NCBI GenBank assembly: GCA_949825025.1
Contig: OX463779.1
Location: 35,722,203 to 35,786,202 of the forward strand
Length of the DNA: 64,000 bases
Direction: 5' to 3'
Origin: Siphlonurus alternatus
Lineage: Eukaryota > Arthropoda > Insecta > Ephemeroptera > Siphlonuridae
Positions 1-13,557 of this stretch are shown here, one piece after another. The notes beneath the pieces are model-generated. The model was not told the origin of the DNA, did not search any database, and saw only the letters and a program-made list of their open reading frames with translations. Positions within the stretch are counted from its first letter, which is position 1. Every line of letters begins with the position of its first letter. The position numbers and the translations under genes were made by a program.

Positions 1-767
1 ATAATGACATACATATTAAAAAAATATATATAACAACACTTGTATTGTACTATATTATAACGATTGCTTATTCACATGCATAAATTTGATTAGTCACTGT
101 CATTTTTTTCTTTTTTTTTTTTTTTCAAAAGCTTGTATTGTAAAGAACGCAATTTAGATTGTAAGATATGAGTACCAGCATGTTTTGCTGCTAATGAATA
201 GCATACAACTGTTCAGTTTTATTTTTATTTTCTTCCATTGTAAAAAGTACAACTACTTTTTTATGTTTGTTATAAATAATAATATTTTTATACGTTGTAT
301 ATAGTAAAGATGTCAACTTGTAAAATTTCTTTCGCTTTAAAAAGTGTGCTTAGCATCGATGTATTAATATTGTTCGAACAACGTGTTCTTCTAAAGACAT
401 GCAGTGCGGACGCGCTCTAGTTTTATCTATTGGCGATACCAATATTTCATTTTTTTATAGCAATCGAGGAATGTACACTGATATTCATTAAATCTGCCTA
501 CTTTGCACCTGCGTGTTGCCTAATTTCTGTGCTGTTTATTTTTTATTCCTTATTTCAAAGTAAGGTGTATTGTCTAATATTCGAGATAGGAAACAAAATT
601 ACGGCTGAAAGTTGCATTATATATGTACCTCAGGACAGTATGAACATTAACTTTACTTGATTAACTGAAGCTATTATAGTTACAGGAATCAAATAGATTT
701 AAAATATATTTGCAATTTCTATAGAGCATTTCATCAACTCCAAATGGTTTAATTTAACCACGCGTAA
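1..767. other. AT-rich stretch, no gene seen
   Basis: Short open frames here have no recognisable motif and no convincing splice sites. It may be intergenic DNA or an upstream intron of the RGK gene, whose earlier exons are not visible in the window. Confidence 0.5.
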
Positions 768-988
768 AGGTGGATTCACATGGCGACAACAGCGATGCGA
801 CGCGATTTTGACGCAATAGCTGTGAAATCCTATGCGGCGAACGAATTCGCCAGGCTGCGGTGGCGAATGTCGCATTAATTAACGGTTTTCTTTTGTTAAT
901 CGCCAAATATGGCCGCCATTGAATGTTACAGCAAGTGCGCATTATTCGCTTCGCATCGCATGATAAAAATCGCCATGTGAATCCGCCT
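768..988. mobile_element. MITE with terminal inverted repeats
   Basis: The left end AGGTGGATTCACATGGCGA is matched in reverse complement by the right end TCGCCATGTGAATCCGCCT. The 221-bp interior is more GC-rich than its surroundings and has no coding frame of note. This is the structure of a non-autonomous DNA transposon. A target duplication is not clear, so the superfamily is open. Its ends resemble the hairpin at 30767-31014 (AGGTGCTTTCACAT). Confidence 0.75.
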
Positions 989-1143
989 ATTGTTACTGAT
1001 TGTGTAGCAAATGACACAAACAGAGCACGGCAACGATCGGTTCAGAGTAATACAAGTGTGTGAGCCGTGGTCTTTAACATGTTTGATGTACCCTTCTATG
1101 TATGTCTTGACAGAGTGTGTAATGTTTTAACTAACATAATTAA

Positions 1144-1230
1144 TGGGCGCGATTCACGAAGCAGTTAGCCAGGTTTCTAACCACGTTTATAGCTTAGAAA
1201 CCTGGCTAACTGCTTCGTGAATCGCACCCA
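1144..1230. mobile_element. Short hairpin element (87 bp)
   Basis: The two halves are almost perfect reverse complements (TGGGCGCGATTCACGAAGC on the left) with a short loop near 1183. The terminal core ATTCACGAAG resembles the ends of hairpins at 14400-14502 and 27243-27377, which suggests a family of miniature inverted-repeat elements. Confidence 0.65.
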
Positions 1231-2822
<1,592 letters not shown>

Positions 2823-3696
2823 CTCATCCGACAACCAAACAAGTGATCGCTCAAGAAAACTCCTCCGACTAGCTATTTCCCCAGAGATGGAAAACTTTTA
2901 GACCACCACAATTGAAGTGGTCTCTGCAGTTTGTTCGTATATAGAACCAGTCTCCATATACATGTATGTGAATATATCTCTAAGCTATATAATATAATTT
3001 CTACTATGAGCAGAACATAAAAAATGTTATTATTTTTATTTTTTAAGAACTGTCTCATACAAAATGCAAAGCAATTTCGTGAATTTTTCAAAGCTCTCTT
3101 TTCCATATTTTGCTGAATTATTAGTTTCCGTACAAAAGAGATTGTTCTGCGATATTGTCAATTTCACGTTATTGATATTTTCTTTGTAATGAAAATTTAA
3201 AATGTTCTCTGTAATTATATTTGTTCCTATTTTATGCTTTGTAAAATAATTGTTTGTTGGAATTGTTTCGCTCGATCTATATTATACCTCTCACAGTCAG
3301 TGCACTTTTTTTTCTCTCAACGGCAGAAACAAAAATTAAAATACGGGGGTAAAATAATCCAATAAAAAAATGTGCTTGATAAAATGAAAAGCAACAATTT
3401 CAATTTATTAGTCGGCAAACAAGACAAGCTGTTATTGTTGCAAAACAAAACAATTTTTCTGTCTGAATTATAATATATGAACTTTTATTCTTATCTCTAT
3501 ACGCTTATCGCAATAAATTTACCAAAATTATACATTTTATTAATAAAATAATTGTTATTAAGTTACCGCACATATAATTTCTCTTATTGCTGTTTTGCAT
3601 CTGGCAGTCTCAAACGTAAAATATTGTATTTGGAATTAAAAAATTTAAAATCCTATATAACAGTGCTAGATATTTTTCTAATAAAATGTATTTTAA

Positions 3697-4047
3697 GGGT
3701 AAGGTAACGCCACCAATGTTAAAAAAAATCCCTCACACAAAAAATCTTGAAAAAATTTAAAATGTTCTCCTCTACACCCCCTATCAGTAGCTAAAATATC
3801 AGGTATACAAATACGATCTAGTTTTTGAGTTAGGAATTTTTAAAGTTGACTAATTTAACATGGGATTTCCATTTCTCCATGTTAAAGTAGTCAACTTTAA
3901 AAATTCATAACTCAAAAACTAGATCGAATTTGTGTACCTGATATTTTAGCTACTGATAGGGGGTGTAGAGGAGAACATTTTAAATTTTTTTCAGAATTTT
4001 TGTGTGAGGGATTTTTTTTTTTTAACATTGGTGGCGTTACCTTACCC
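3697..4047. mobile_element. TTAA-flanked long-hairpin element, copy 1
   Basis: The ends are GGGTAAGGTAACGCC and its reverse complement, each bordered by TTAA (3693-3696 and 4048-4051). The element folds on itself over nearly its whole 351 bp, with the loop near 3865. It has no coding capacity. Related copies lie at about 11900, 22458, 60668 and 61898. TTAA targets with ends starting in purines and G fit the Kolobok superfamily better than piggyBac (which starts CCY); this assignment rests on general knowledge of superfamily termini. Confidence 0.85.
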
Positions 4048-4929
4048 TTAAAGTTCTTCCAAATTCGCTCAATACAATATGGTGATATTGTGGAGCAAAA
4101 ACAAACAGATATTTTATTGCATGTAGACGAAGTACAAAGATTTTCTTGCTTTACAAAAGCCGAAAGGTGAAGAGGCACGAGTGTGTGATTTATCTGCTCT
4201 TGACAGGTAGGCAAAGAATAAAATACACCCTTTACATTTTGCTTCTTCGTCTTTTTCCTTACGCGTCTGCGTCAATTTGTCTGTGAAGTTAAATCCTGCT
4301 GCTGCCTTTCTGTCTTTTTCCCAGTCTTTCCAGCAGCTACTTTTTTTCCTCTGCGTGTTTCCTTGGTTACAAATCTTATCCCCTACTCGCATTCGCGGCA
4401 GCATCTTTCCCGTCTTGCCTGCTGCTATATACCTAGTACCTCCATTACTTCTGCAGAATCTCACGCATCTGATCTGCCACGAAACGCAAACCCTCACTTT
4501 TCTTCTCAGACAATGAAGGCAGACTTATTCGATCGCTATAATAATATATTATATATATTTTTTTTCAAATTAATTTCTCTGGGTGTAGGGATAAAAAATT
4601 ATTTAATTTATCAATTAATCACAAATATGCTTTCAGTTGTACTATACTCTTATTCTTTGTTAGGTAATTGTTATATAGTTAGTAGGAAACCCTTTAAAAG
4701 ATCGGTATTATAAAACCATAAAAGCAATCAATAATTTTTATTTTATTTATTTATTTTTTTTTTTTCATATATAACTTAATTTAATAAGAAGAAAAAGTTC
4801 ATCTCTTAGCAAAAATTAATATAAATTTCTTGCTTTTATTATACGTCATGTAAATTTTTCATAATAAAATTCGAACGGAAATAACATTCTTTTATAATAT
4901 TAAAACTAATTAAGACCACTTTTGATATA

Positions 4930-5324
4930 TTTTTTTTTTTTTTTTACAAGGATACACCCCTAAGAGCTTACAGCTCGCGGCGGGGTGCTGGGTAGGAATA
5001 AGGTAGGGAACGGATAGTGGCCACGACCTGCATGCTTACGCGTCCCAGCATTCGCTGAGGTGAGACTGAGGGAACCGTGGAAAACCTCAGTCAGGACGGA
5101 CACCTCTACTTTTTCTCAATGGACCAAAGCGATGTCCAAAGCCTGGGGAACCACACACAAGTGCATCACTGCACTGGGTGGAAAGCGAGACGAATTTACC
5201 CCAGGGAGGGAGCAGCGTATTTTTTACTTGAAACGGTCACCCATCCAAGTACTAACCACGCTCGACGTAGCCTGACTTCGGTGATCTAACGAGAACCGGT
5301 CAATGCACTGCGCCACGCTCGACC
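4930..5324 (-). mobile_element. 5S-rRNA-headed SINE, copy 1
   Basis: Read on the minus strand, the head (5300-5234) matches the internal part of 5S rRNA: GGTTCTCGTTAGATCACCG, then a region like the 5S A-box, then GTTAGTACTTGGATGGGTGA, which is the 5S C-box. A body of about 290 bp follows and ends in an A-rich tail (the T-run at 4930-4945 on the plus strand). This head-body-tail plan matches SINE3-type retroposons driven by a 5S internal promoter. The first 40 or so bases of 5S are not recognisable, so it is not a functional 5S gene. A second copy is at 28828-29212. Confidence 0.88.
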
Positions 5325-6027
5325 TTTTTAAAATAACAATAAAATTTCACACATACCGTTGATTTTAAGTTTTTACTAGTTTGTTAACTTCCTTTTATAC
5401 CACTCGCGCTTTCATCAACGTGATGTTTTCTTGAAGAAAGACGATACACAAGTTTTTCAATTTATCATATCTAAAAATATAATGCTGCAGGGAGGAAATG
5501 TCTGCAAGCTTTGTAGCAAAAAGGAGGGAAATGAAAGGGTAGCTAAGCCAAGATGTAATTTACCTGATGGGGTTTTAGTAATTAAAGTACGAAAGTACGT
5601 CTCTCAAATACCCAAGTGGCCTTTTCAAAGTAATACCACAGCTTATAAGTATTATTTTATTACAAAGATTCAATTTCATTTAATGAAATTGTACTATATA
5701 TATTTTATATGATATAATGTAATTATACTGCAATGTTAATGTATAATATATATTTATATCTACAGTATAATTTACATTATAAATATATTTTATATTTTTA
5801 TCACAATTTTATTGCCTCATGCATATACACATTTAAATTTACTGTATATATACAGTGAGATGCATTAATTAAACTTAATATAATTATATATATATATATA
5901 TATGTTCATAGCCAGTAAATAAAATGTAATGCGGTCCATTTTCATAAGCCGATGTTCTATGTATGGCCGGGGAAAACAAATCTTTATATCTAGTATTATA
6001 ATAATATATATATGAGAGTGATGTACA
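5325..6027. other. AT-rich stretch, no clear gene
   Basis: A 93-residue open frame at 5431-5712 contains a Cys-x-x-Cys pair (CKLC) and could be a scrap of a mobile-element protein, but I cannot recognise a family. The rest is low-complexity AT sequence, including an (AT)n run near 5884-5904. Confidence 0.35.
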
Positions 6028-6303
6028 TTATAATGGCAAAAATACTGAGGATCGATACTTTTTTACAAAAATAAGTGCATGATAAATATATAGCGCCGGT
6101 ATATATAGCGGCAAAATATATGTTAAGATCAACAAACAAACTTTTACAACTTGTTTGTGCGGTGACACATTTGCTAATATTCTTACTATTTTTTTTTTTT
6201 TTTTTTGCATTTTGAAGACCCTAAGTATCAAATATTGAGCTGCATTGCCCCAAATTTCTATTCCATGAGTTAGAACAGGATGAAAATAAGACAAATAAAC
6301 CAT
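6028..6303 (-). pseudogene. Non-LTR retrotransposon RT C-terminal remnant
   Basis: The minus-strand frame reads YFHPVLTHGIEIWGNAAQ, then an FKMQK-like segment, then IVRILANVSPHKQV, followed by a Leu/Tyr-rich region. This is the layout of the region after the catalytic core in jockey/CR1-type reverse transcriptases (Y-x-x-L-x-x-G-I-x-x-W-G, then Q-K-x-x-x-R-I). A poly-Lys run from a T-tract interrupts it, and the catalytic part is absent. It is a dead fragment. Confidence 0.72.
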
Positions 6304-7427
6304 TTTCAGTGTTGCTGCAGCAACTGAATTTTTAAAACATCATGATTTAGATAATTTTTTACAGAGATTTAGGTTTGCTGGATTTTAATTATTGATAGGT
6401 CAATCCGACACACACACATCAGATATACACACATAATATATATAATATAATTCATCATATAATTGGTACGTTCAATATGCCGCCCCCTTCCTCCTAAATA
6501 AATGTTACAATTAATAAATTGGCAATTGTCTCGTATTTAATTATTTCGTGTTAATTTAACGCGTTTTATTAGAAATACAAACTTGGCAAAATTACAAAAT
6601 TATAAGTTTATTACGGGTAATTTCTTGGTGTATTCGAGTTGAGTAGTGTAGAGATAAGATTATTTATGAGAATAAAAGTTCATATTGTAGAAAGAGATTT
6701 GTTTTGTTTTGAAACTCCCATGGCACGCACACTCCCATGCAGTCTCGTTTGCAGACTGAATTAAATGCCTCGAGTCGATGGAATAAATCTATATTATATC
6801 TATAATATACTATAAATAAAAATAACATACAATGCACCTACAAATTTGCAGTGGACTGGGGTGCGTATATATGCTCAGGCGCAGATCCATCACGAAAAAA
6901 ATTCAGGGGGTATATGCCCTCTTCATAAGGCCAATGTTAAAAAAGAAAATTGGAGTGGGGGAAATGCCTATATTGCCCATGTAAATCCGAAATCCACGCC
7001 CCATCCCCCCCCCCCTGAATCTGCGCATGTGTATGCCCTCACATTAAATTTCTAGTACATGCTTATAATGTACTCTGACTCAAAGAGTTCATGATTTTTA
7101 GAAACGATCGATATAAGATATAAACTAATAAAGCTATTTATTTATTTTAATTAATACATTTAATTTAATATAATGATTATTTTATTATGCTTTAAATATA
7201 AATTTAAAATCAGCAGGTTGCGTGGATTTATAATGTTATTCTATTTGGAAATGATCTTGTTATTATTTATACTCGTATGTTGAATTAAGTGTAAAAATAA
7301 AAAAGCATGCAGGGGAAGATTTTGCTGTCAAATCATTATAATTAATTATAATATTTAAGTATTATTTATTTATGTTATTTTTTTAAGAACATGCCAGTAA
7401 CTACGTCTCGATATTATTATGCTCCAG
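6304..7427. other. Non-coding stretch upstream of RGK exon
   Basis: AT-rich with short tandem tracts. I looked for an exon carrying the G1 P-loop of the GTPase and did not find one, so the intron before 7428 must extend at least to here, or the upstream exons are too short to see. Confidence 0.45.
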
Positions 7428-9526
7428 GTTGAGAACTCGCTGTCGACGTACGAGCCTCACGCGTGCGTGGTGGTGTACTCAGTGACTGATCGTGCCTCCG
7501 TCCGAGTGGCTGAAGACATTCTGCACTACCTGTGGAGGGAGAACTTCACGCAAGACAAGTCCGTGATCGTGGTAGGCAACAAGGCGGACCTGGCACGAGC
7601 GAGAGTTGTCCCTACCAGTGGTAAGCGACGTCACTTCCGCCATATGGCCGTCATGTTTTTGTTTCATAGTCCATCAATGATAGATTTATTCTTGCGTTTG
7701 TATTTTTACACTTTTTTTTTTTAAGCGAGCGCCTGTAGACATGCAACCTGTTCTACTTGCATGCTCAACTAGTTGCATGTGTGCTACACAGGCAATTGAG
7801 TCGCATTGTATTTTCATATTTTTAATTATTATACTAAAATACTCTATAATTACTGTATAGTATATAGCTTAATTGTATATTTTTAAATCACAGTTATAAA
7901 ATATAATTAATTAACTGTAAAATATAATACATTTTACTTCAGATATGGGAGCTAGTTTTATAGAAATTAAGGGAACAAATAAATAAATATAAGATTTAAG
8001 CAAATATATGTTTCGCCTTCTTACATAAAAGATATAGGAATAAAACTCCCAACTACATGATATTTTCCAGTGAAATATATCAGCATAAATATATGCTCCT
8101 CTTTTTTTCTCTCATTATTTGAGACATAAAAAACAGATATATAATGATTTTGCATAATAAATATCAAATTATATATATATTATTTTTTATCAAAACTTCT
8201 TAATTATTAATTATAAAGGTATATTTTTTATTTAATTATAGCGAGTGTCAGTTAACCAGTTTTGAAGCTGATTGTCTCAAAATATAAACAGAAGATAACA
8301 GAAAAATCTTTGAAATTCAGCTCTCCTCTTGATCTCATAAATTTAAAATAATATTATAAGAATTAATGTATTATAATTATTTTAAAGAAAAGGACAGAAT
8401 TAAATAGCCAGCAATTAATAAGGTTTAAGACGCTTTACACGTTAATTTTTTATGCCTTATAATATATCAGTTGCAACTGTTGCAAATTTAAAAAATATAA
8501 TAGTGGTGAACCTCTACAACAATTAATTGTCGAAGTGAACCTGCATGTGACCACAAGATTTTCACGTACTGAAACTTTTTTTTTTTTTTTAATCTGAAAG
8601 GCCTAATTAATTGCTGGTTACTCCCGGGTTTTTCTATTTTAGAATGAACTCACTGTCAGTAGATTGATATCTCGCAATCGTTGCAATGCGCCTGAATGAA
8701 ACAAGACTTGCAGGAGACTTAACTCACCATCAATAGGTGCATGGCATACAAATTCTGAAGCGAATCTGTGTTATCAGTTTTGTGAAGACTGAGGTAGAAG
8801 TTTAACATTGGCCTTATGGACGGAAACCGGAAATGGAGCTGTTATAAGAATTGAAACTGCCAGACTGAATTTGCTCAAACCATTAGCGATTAAGTTTTAG
8901 AACATTCTCGATTTTTAAAAATTTATTTCATTCAATTCCTTTGAGGGAAAATATTCTTTGACTCCATCACTTTCCTTTTAAAAATTGAATATTATAAGAA
9001 TTTAATGGAATATAAAATAGCAAAACATACTGAAGCCTCAGTCTCAAAATAATTAAGGGGAAACAAAAATGTTAAAGTTCGAAATTGTTTTTTTCTAAAA
9101 TTCGAATAGTTAAAATTTTATTCATTTTGGATTATAAACATTTTGACCCTCACCAAAAAATCCTGTAGTAATTTATAAATATAATATATATACAACCTAG
9201 CTGTGATTAATTTATACTACTTTTTCGTTTCAGAGGGCAAGTCTTTAGCAAGTTCTCTGAACTGTAAGTTCATCGAGACATCAAGCGGACTTCAGCATAA
9301 TGTTGACGAGCTTCTGGTTGGCATCCTCAAGCAGATACGCCTGCGGGAGAACCGCGACAAGAAGGCTCAGCGTCGACAAGGCAGCACCAAGAGCAAGAAG
9401 AACAAGGCTCAACAACTTTACGGTTCCAAGACCTCTTTGTCCCTCAACATTGCACGGGAAATCCTCAGTAAAATGTGCATCAATGACCCTAAGTCAAAGT
9501 CTTGCGAAAATCTACATGTGCTCTAA
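7428..9526 (+). CDS. RGK-family small GTPase (Rad/Gem/Rem type), 3' part
   Basis: Two exons, 7428-7620 and 9234-9526, joined in phase (acceptor gctccag, donor GTAAGC, acceptor cgtttcag), encode the last 161 residues and a TAA stop. Visible motifs are the G4 box NKADL followed by RARVVP, the G5-like ETSSG, a basic tail rich in Lys/Arg/Gln (calmodulin or phosphoinositide binding in this family), and the C-terminus CENLHVL. That last heptapeptide matches the conserved Cys-x-x-Leu-x-Val-Leu end of RGK proteins, which lack a CAAX prenylation box. RGK proteins restrain voltage-gated calcium channels and influence the cytoskeleton. The P-loop and switch exons lie upstream and are not visible. The 1613-bp intron holds no recognised gene. 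Family assignment is firm; which RGK paralogue it is cannot be told. Confidence 0.93.
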
Positions 9527-10783
9527 ACATTGACATGACCACAATTAAAGACTGTAGTTCTACCACTAAGCTCTATATACGCTAATGTCAGCTCCAGGCA
9601 GGCTCACATCTTTCCATGTAACTTTCTTGAAGTGTCTGGTCCAACTCTATATAATAGCTTTTAATTAATTTTTGGCTGTTAAATTTCATTTCTTCACTGG
9701 CTAAGACAATGCTTTCTTTCACAATATCACAGACAATTTGCTAATTGCTGGAAATTCAGGTTGCAGCGGATAAACTCAATTTCTTTCCATGGCTGATCTC
9801 GATGCATAGACTCGGCTAACGATTAATTACGCCAAATGTTACTAATGTCAATAAGCCAATGTCAACTTTGTTTCATCAATCAGTCATTCTATATAAATAT
9901 TTTTTTTAAATGTTTATTGGCAAGAAACCAAAAAATGGTCTTGCCAAACTATCGACTCCCTTGGTAAATAAAAATAATTAATTAATTATGCAGTATTTTC
10001 CTACTTGATCTCAAAATGCCTTCGTGACCAATTTAAATTATAAATTCCTCCCCACAAGATATTATCTTTTCTATCTATTTGAGTATGTATAAATAATTAT
10101 TGTTATAGTCCGTCATTGTATATTTTTAGCATTATAATATTATAGCTGTTAAAATATATAAACATAATCTGTCAAAGCCCTCAATATAGGAAGGCCCTCA
10201 ATATATTGTGTTGATTGTTAATATATAAGCGTGCAAGATTTCTTAACTGCACGCAATGTTACTAAAACGTCACAAATATCTTTTTTATAATTTTTCTAAA
10301 GTATAAAACTATGTATGTGCAACTTTGTTTAATACAGGCCTATATAATTATGTATTATATCTACTACAATATATATATAAAAATATAATATATCACCTTT
10401 TACTCTAGATATGTCAATTTTTTTAAGACTTATAATGGCCTAGCCAGGCATAAACAACTATTTACTAAATATATAATTATAAATAATAAACTACTGCACT
10501 AAAGAAAATATTTGCTTTTATACCAAAAACAAAAATATTTCTGCTTTAATAAAAAATATTTTTTAATGTCCCTCCAAAGAAAAAGTTCTGTACAAAAAAT
10601 ATACATACATTATTTACTCTGTACATGGCTTAATGTTATTATGAAAGACATATATATATGCACAAAATATATAAATATATATAATAATATAAAAAAATAT
10701 TTGTATCAAAATGTTTTAGTTGTGTATAACTTAAGAAGAAAAAAAAAAAAAAAATGAAAAAAAGAGCATAAAACTCAGAAACT

Positions 10784-10825
<42 letters not shown>

Positions 10826-11899
10826 TTTGAGTTGCAAGCTAAAATGACGGGAAAAGAATCCGAGCAAACACCTTTTACGGAAAGAAGAGAATATGCAGGA
10901 GCTTTGTTTGGCAACTTTGTTAGCAATATAAGAAGTTTAAGCAAATAGCAGAAATAGCATATTGATGGCAAAGGCATAACATGGCGTATACCTTATAGAG
11001 TGAGTCTCAGAATTGGCATTATTCTACTTACTGGGAGCAAATCTGTAAACGTCACACTTTTGTCATTGATCTACTACAATGCCTGCCTAGCACAAAATCT
11101 GCATTCTTCTCTGAACTTACAGCACCAAATTGATAAAACTAAATTAGTTTTAAAATTCCGTTGACAATAACTACAAGTGCAAGTTTTTAGACATCCAACA
11201 AGTACTTTTGTTTCAAAATAAACAAAAATACAAGTAAAAGGTCAATAGATCAGTACTTAAATATGTACTCTTCTACTCAGTAAAATAATAATATCAAAAT
11301 ATAAAAAAAGGTACAAGAGAACTTGCACTTTGTACTTCTAGCATTACTATCCGATTTATTTTAATGTAATTCAAACAGATTCTCTTGAGTCTTAATAATA
11401 ATTGCTAAATTCTTTTCCTGTCATAGAAAATCAGTCTTACTGATGGACGGAAGGCAAGCACCTAGCAAGAAATTGTAGTTCCACAATGAAGGAACTACAT
11501 TTCAGTGTTACAACATACTCTTTTTTGTGCTTGATTGTTTCAAACATTCAATCACAAAAATATTGGGAAGTTGGCATTATTTATATCATATGGTCCATGT
11601 GTTAAAAAAGTTTATAAAACCTTTTTTTAGTGTCATTTTTTTATGTTGTGATTGTAATATCTTCTAAAAATATATTGCAGCATACATGTAAATGAGATAT
11701 TAGTAATTATATAAAAAAAAATCAAAAGAGCATTAAATTATTCAAATATGGTACACATTTCTCACCATTAGGTGACTTTTTACAGTCTTGCAAATATCCG
11801 AGGCCTGTGAGTCTGTCATCAGTTCTACATGCATAATAATGTAAAGTATAGTCTTATGTGGGTACCAAGACACAAGGGGGAAACAAAATGCCCTTTTCC
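9527..11899. other. RGK 3' UTR and intergenic AT-rich DNA
   Basis: Candidate polyadenylation hexamers follow the stop (for example AATAAA at 9967-9972). Beyond them are A-runs at 10740-10755 and 10784-10823 and no coding segment that I can support. Confidence 0.5.
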
Positions 11900-12232
11900 C
11901 TTACGAGCAAGGTTGCATGCCCAATGGTTTAAAAAAAAAAAAAAAATGAAAATTATGAACAAAATTTAAAATGTTCTCCTCTATATCCCGTATCAGTAGC
12001 TAAAATATCAGGTATATAAATTTGAGCTAGTTTTTAAGTTATGAATTTTTAAAGTTGACTAATTTAACATGGAAGATCCATTTCTCCATGTTAAAGAAGT
12101 CAACTTTAAAAATTCATAACTCAAAAACTAGCTCGAATTTGTATACCTGATATTTTAGCTACTGATACAGAGGACAAAGGACAGAGGATGTAGAGGAGAA
12201 CATTTTAAATTTTTTTCATAATTTTCATGTGT

Positions 12233-12276
<44 letters not shown>

Positions 12277-12294
12277 GGGCGTGTTCCCTTACCC
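11900..12294. mobile_element. TTAA hairpin element, diverged copy
   Basis: The interior matches copy 1 at 3697-4047 (the AAAATGTTCTCCTC arms and the central ACATGG...CCATGT turn). The left terminus is decayed and the right arm carries a long T-run (about 12235-12270). The right end CCCTTACCC is followed by TTAA at 12295-12298, which also starts the next element. Confidence 0.75.
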
Positions 12295-12298
12295 TTAA

Positions 12299-12708
12299 GG
12301 GCATTGGGTGTAGCACCGGTAGTTGGCAACACTGACGTATCTTCACCATGTTAATTTTTGATCATTGCTCCTCGGAGTAATTTTTATGCTAGAGCTAAGC
12401 TGATGGCTGTAGTATCAAGATAATTAGTAGCCCAAGTGCACAATTTGGCTAAATAAAGCCTGATTTAAAGAAAAGTATTTTTTAGTAATTTTTTAAATTT
12501 ACATGCATTTTTCTAAAATATAAAAAAAATACTTTTCTTTCAATCAGGCTTTATTTAGCCAAATTGTGCACTTGGGCTACTAATTATCTTGATACTACAG
12601 CAATCAGCTTAGCTCTAGCATAAAAATTACTCCGAGGAGCAATGATCAAAAATTAACATGGTGACGATACGTCAGTGTTGCCAATTACCGGTGCTACACC
12701 CAATGCCC
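12299..12708. mobile_element. Second TTAA-flanked foldback, abutting the first
   Basis: The ends are GGGCATTGGGTGTAGCACC and its reverse complement, bordered by TTAA at 12295-12298 and 12709-12712. The arms are near-perfect inverted repeats of about 190 bp around a short AT loop near 12500. The internal sequence is unrelated to the neighbouring hairpin, yet target site and terminal GGG are shared. Confidence 0.85.
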
Positions 12709-12712
12709 TTAA

Positions 12713-13557
12713 GAGGTGGCAACATTACTTTTCATTTAGATGTGTCAATGTTGTATGTTCTATGCAAGATGGTGAGATATGCAAGACTGTAAACACTTAA
12801 CAGTATCATTGGAAGGTCCTTAACAATATCAAAAGGATACATTTTTCTTTCTTACAAGATTCAGCACTGAAATAAAGTATCAAGCATGAAACTCTGGAAG
12901 TTCATAAGTTAAAAAAAAGGGGCAATAATTTTATTCCTCAAAATCAATCACGCTCAACTTAATGGTATTGCAGTTAACACAAAATTAATTAACTGCAATC
13001 TTTAAAATGCTTTTTACAGAATTACTGAACTACATACTGTATACTCCATTTTCATTAAATGATTATTATTTCTAAAATTTTTATATTTCTTAAATTAATA
13101 TTGAATTTAATCACTGAATTGAATAATGTTTTGTTTTTTCAGGCCAAACGCTTTTTTTTTTTTTTTTTTCAATTTTTTTTTTTTTTTTTTGTAGGTATGG
13201 AAATTTAATACTGATAAATATAAATTAAATTAAATTTTATAATACAAAAGAAAAATTATAAATTAAAAGAGTTTTTAATGATATAACAATTTGAAGAAAA
13301 TTATTAGTGGCAGTAATTATGAAATCTAGACTGTCTAAATATCTGTATAACAAGTATATTGGATAATTTGGTTATTGTGTACAGTAATAATTATAATGAT
13401 GATGATGATTGTGTATGTTTACATTTTGTGTGTTTTGTGTTTCAATAGTGTACTGTGATATATTAGGAAACCAAAATATTAATTATGTAACATTTTATGG
13501 CAAGTTGTATTATTTGGGCAAGCTACTAAGGCATTTCAATTTAAAAAGGTAATTATT
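12713..13557. other. Probable XKR 3' UTR (minus strand) and AT-rich DNA
   Basis: This lies directly downstream of the XKR stop codon on the minus strand and probably includes its 3' UTR. Two long T-runs lie near 13150-13190. No other coding segment is visible. Confidence 0.5.

Noticed and set aside
430..660. 76-residue hydrophobic frame
   Set aside because: AT-rich sequence gives Phe/Ile-rich frames by chance; no motif, splice or repeat support.
3697..4047. piggyBac-type MITE on the basis of TTAA alone
   Set aside because: The TTAA target fits, but the ends begin with GGG where piggyBac elements begin with CCY, so a Kolobok-type source is the better guess.
5060..5289. Two overlapping 70-residue open frames
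   Set aside because: They lie inside the 5S-headed SINE, on the strand opposite to the SINE, and have no independent coding evidence.
5234..5300. Functional 5S rRNA gene
   Set aside because: Only the internal and 3' promoter part of 5S is present, joined to a SINE body and A-tail; the 5' part and normal 3' end are absent.
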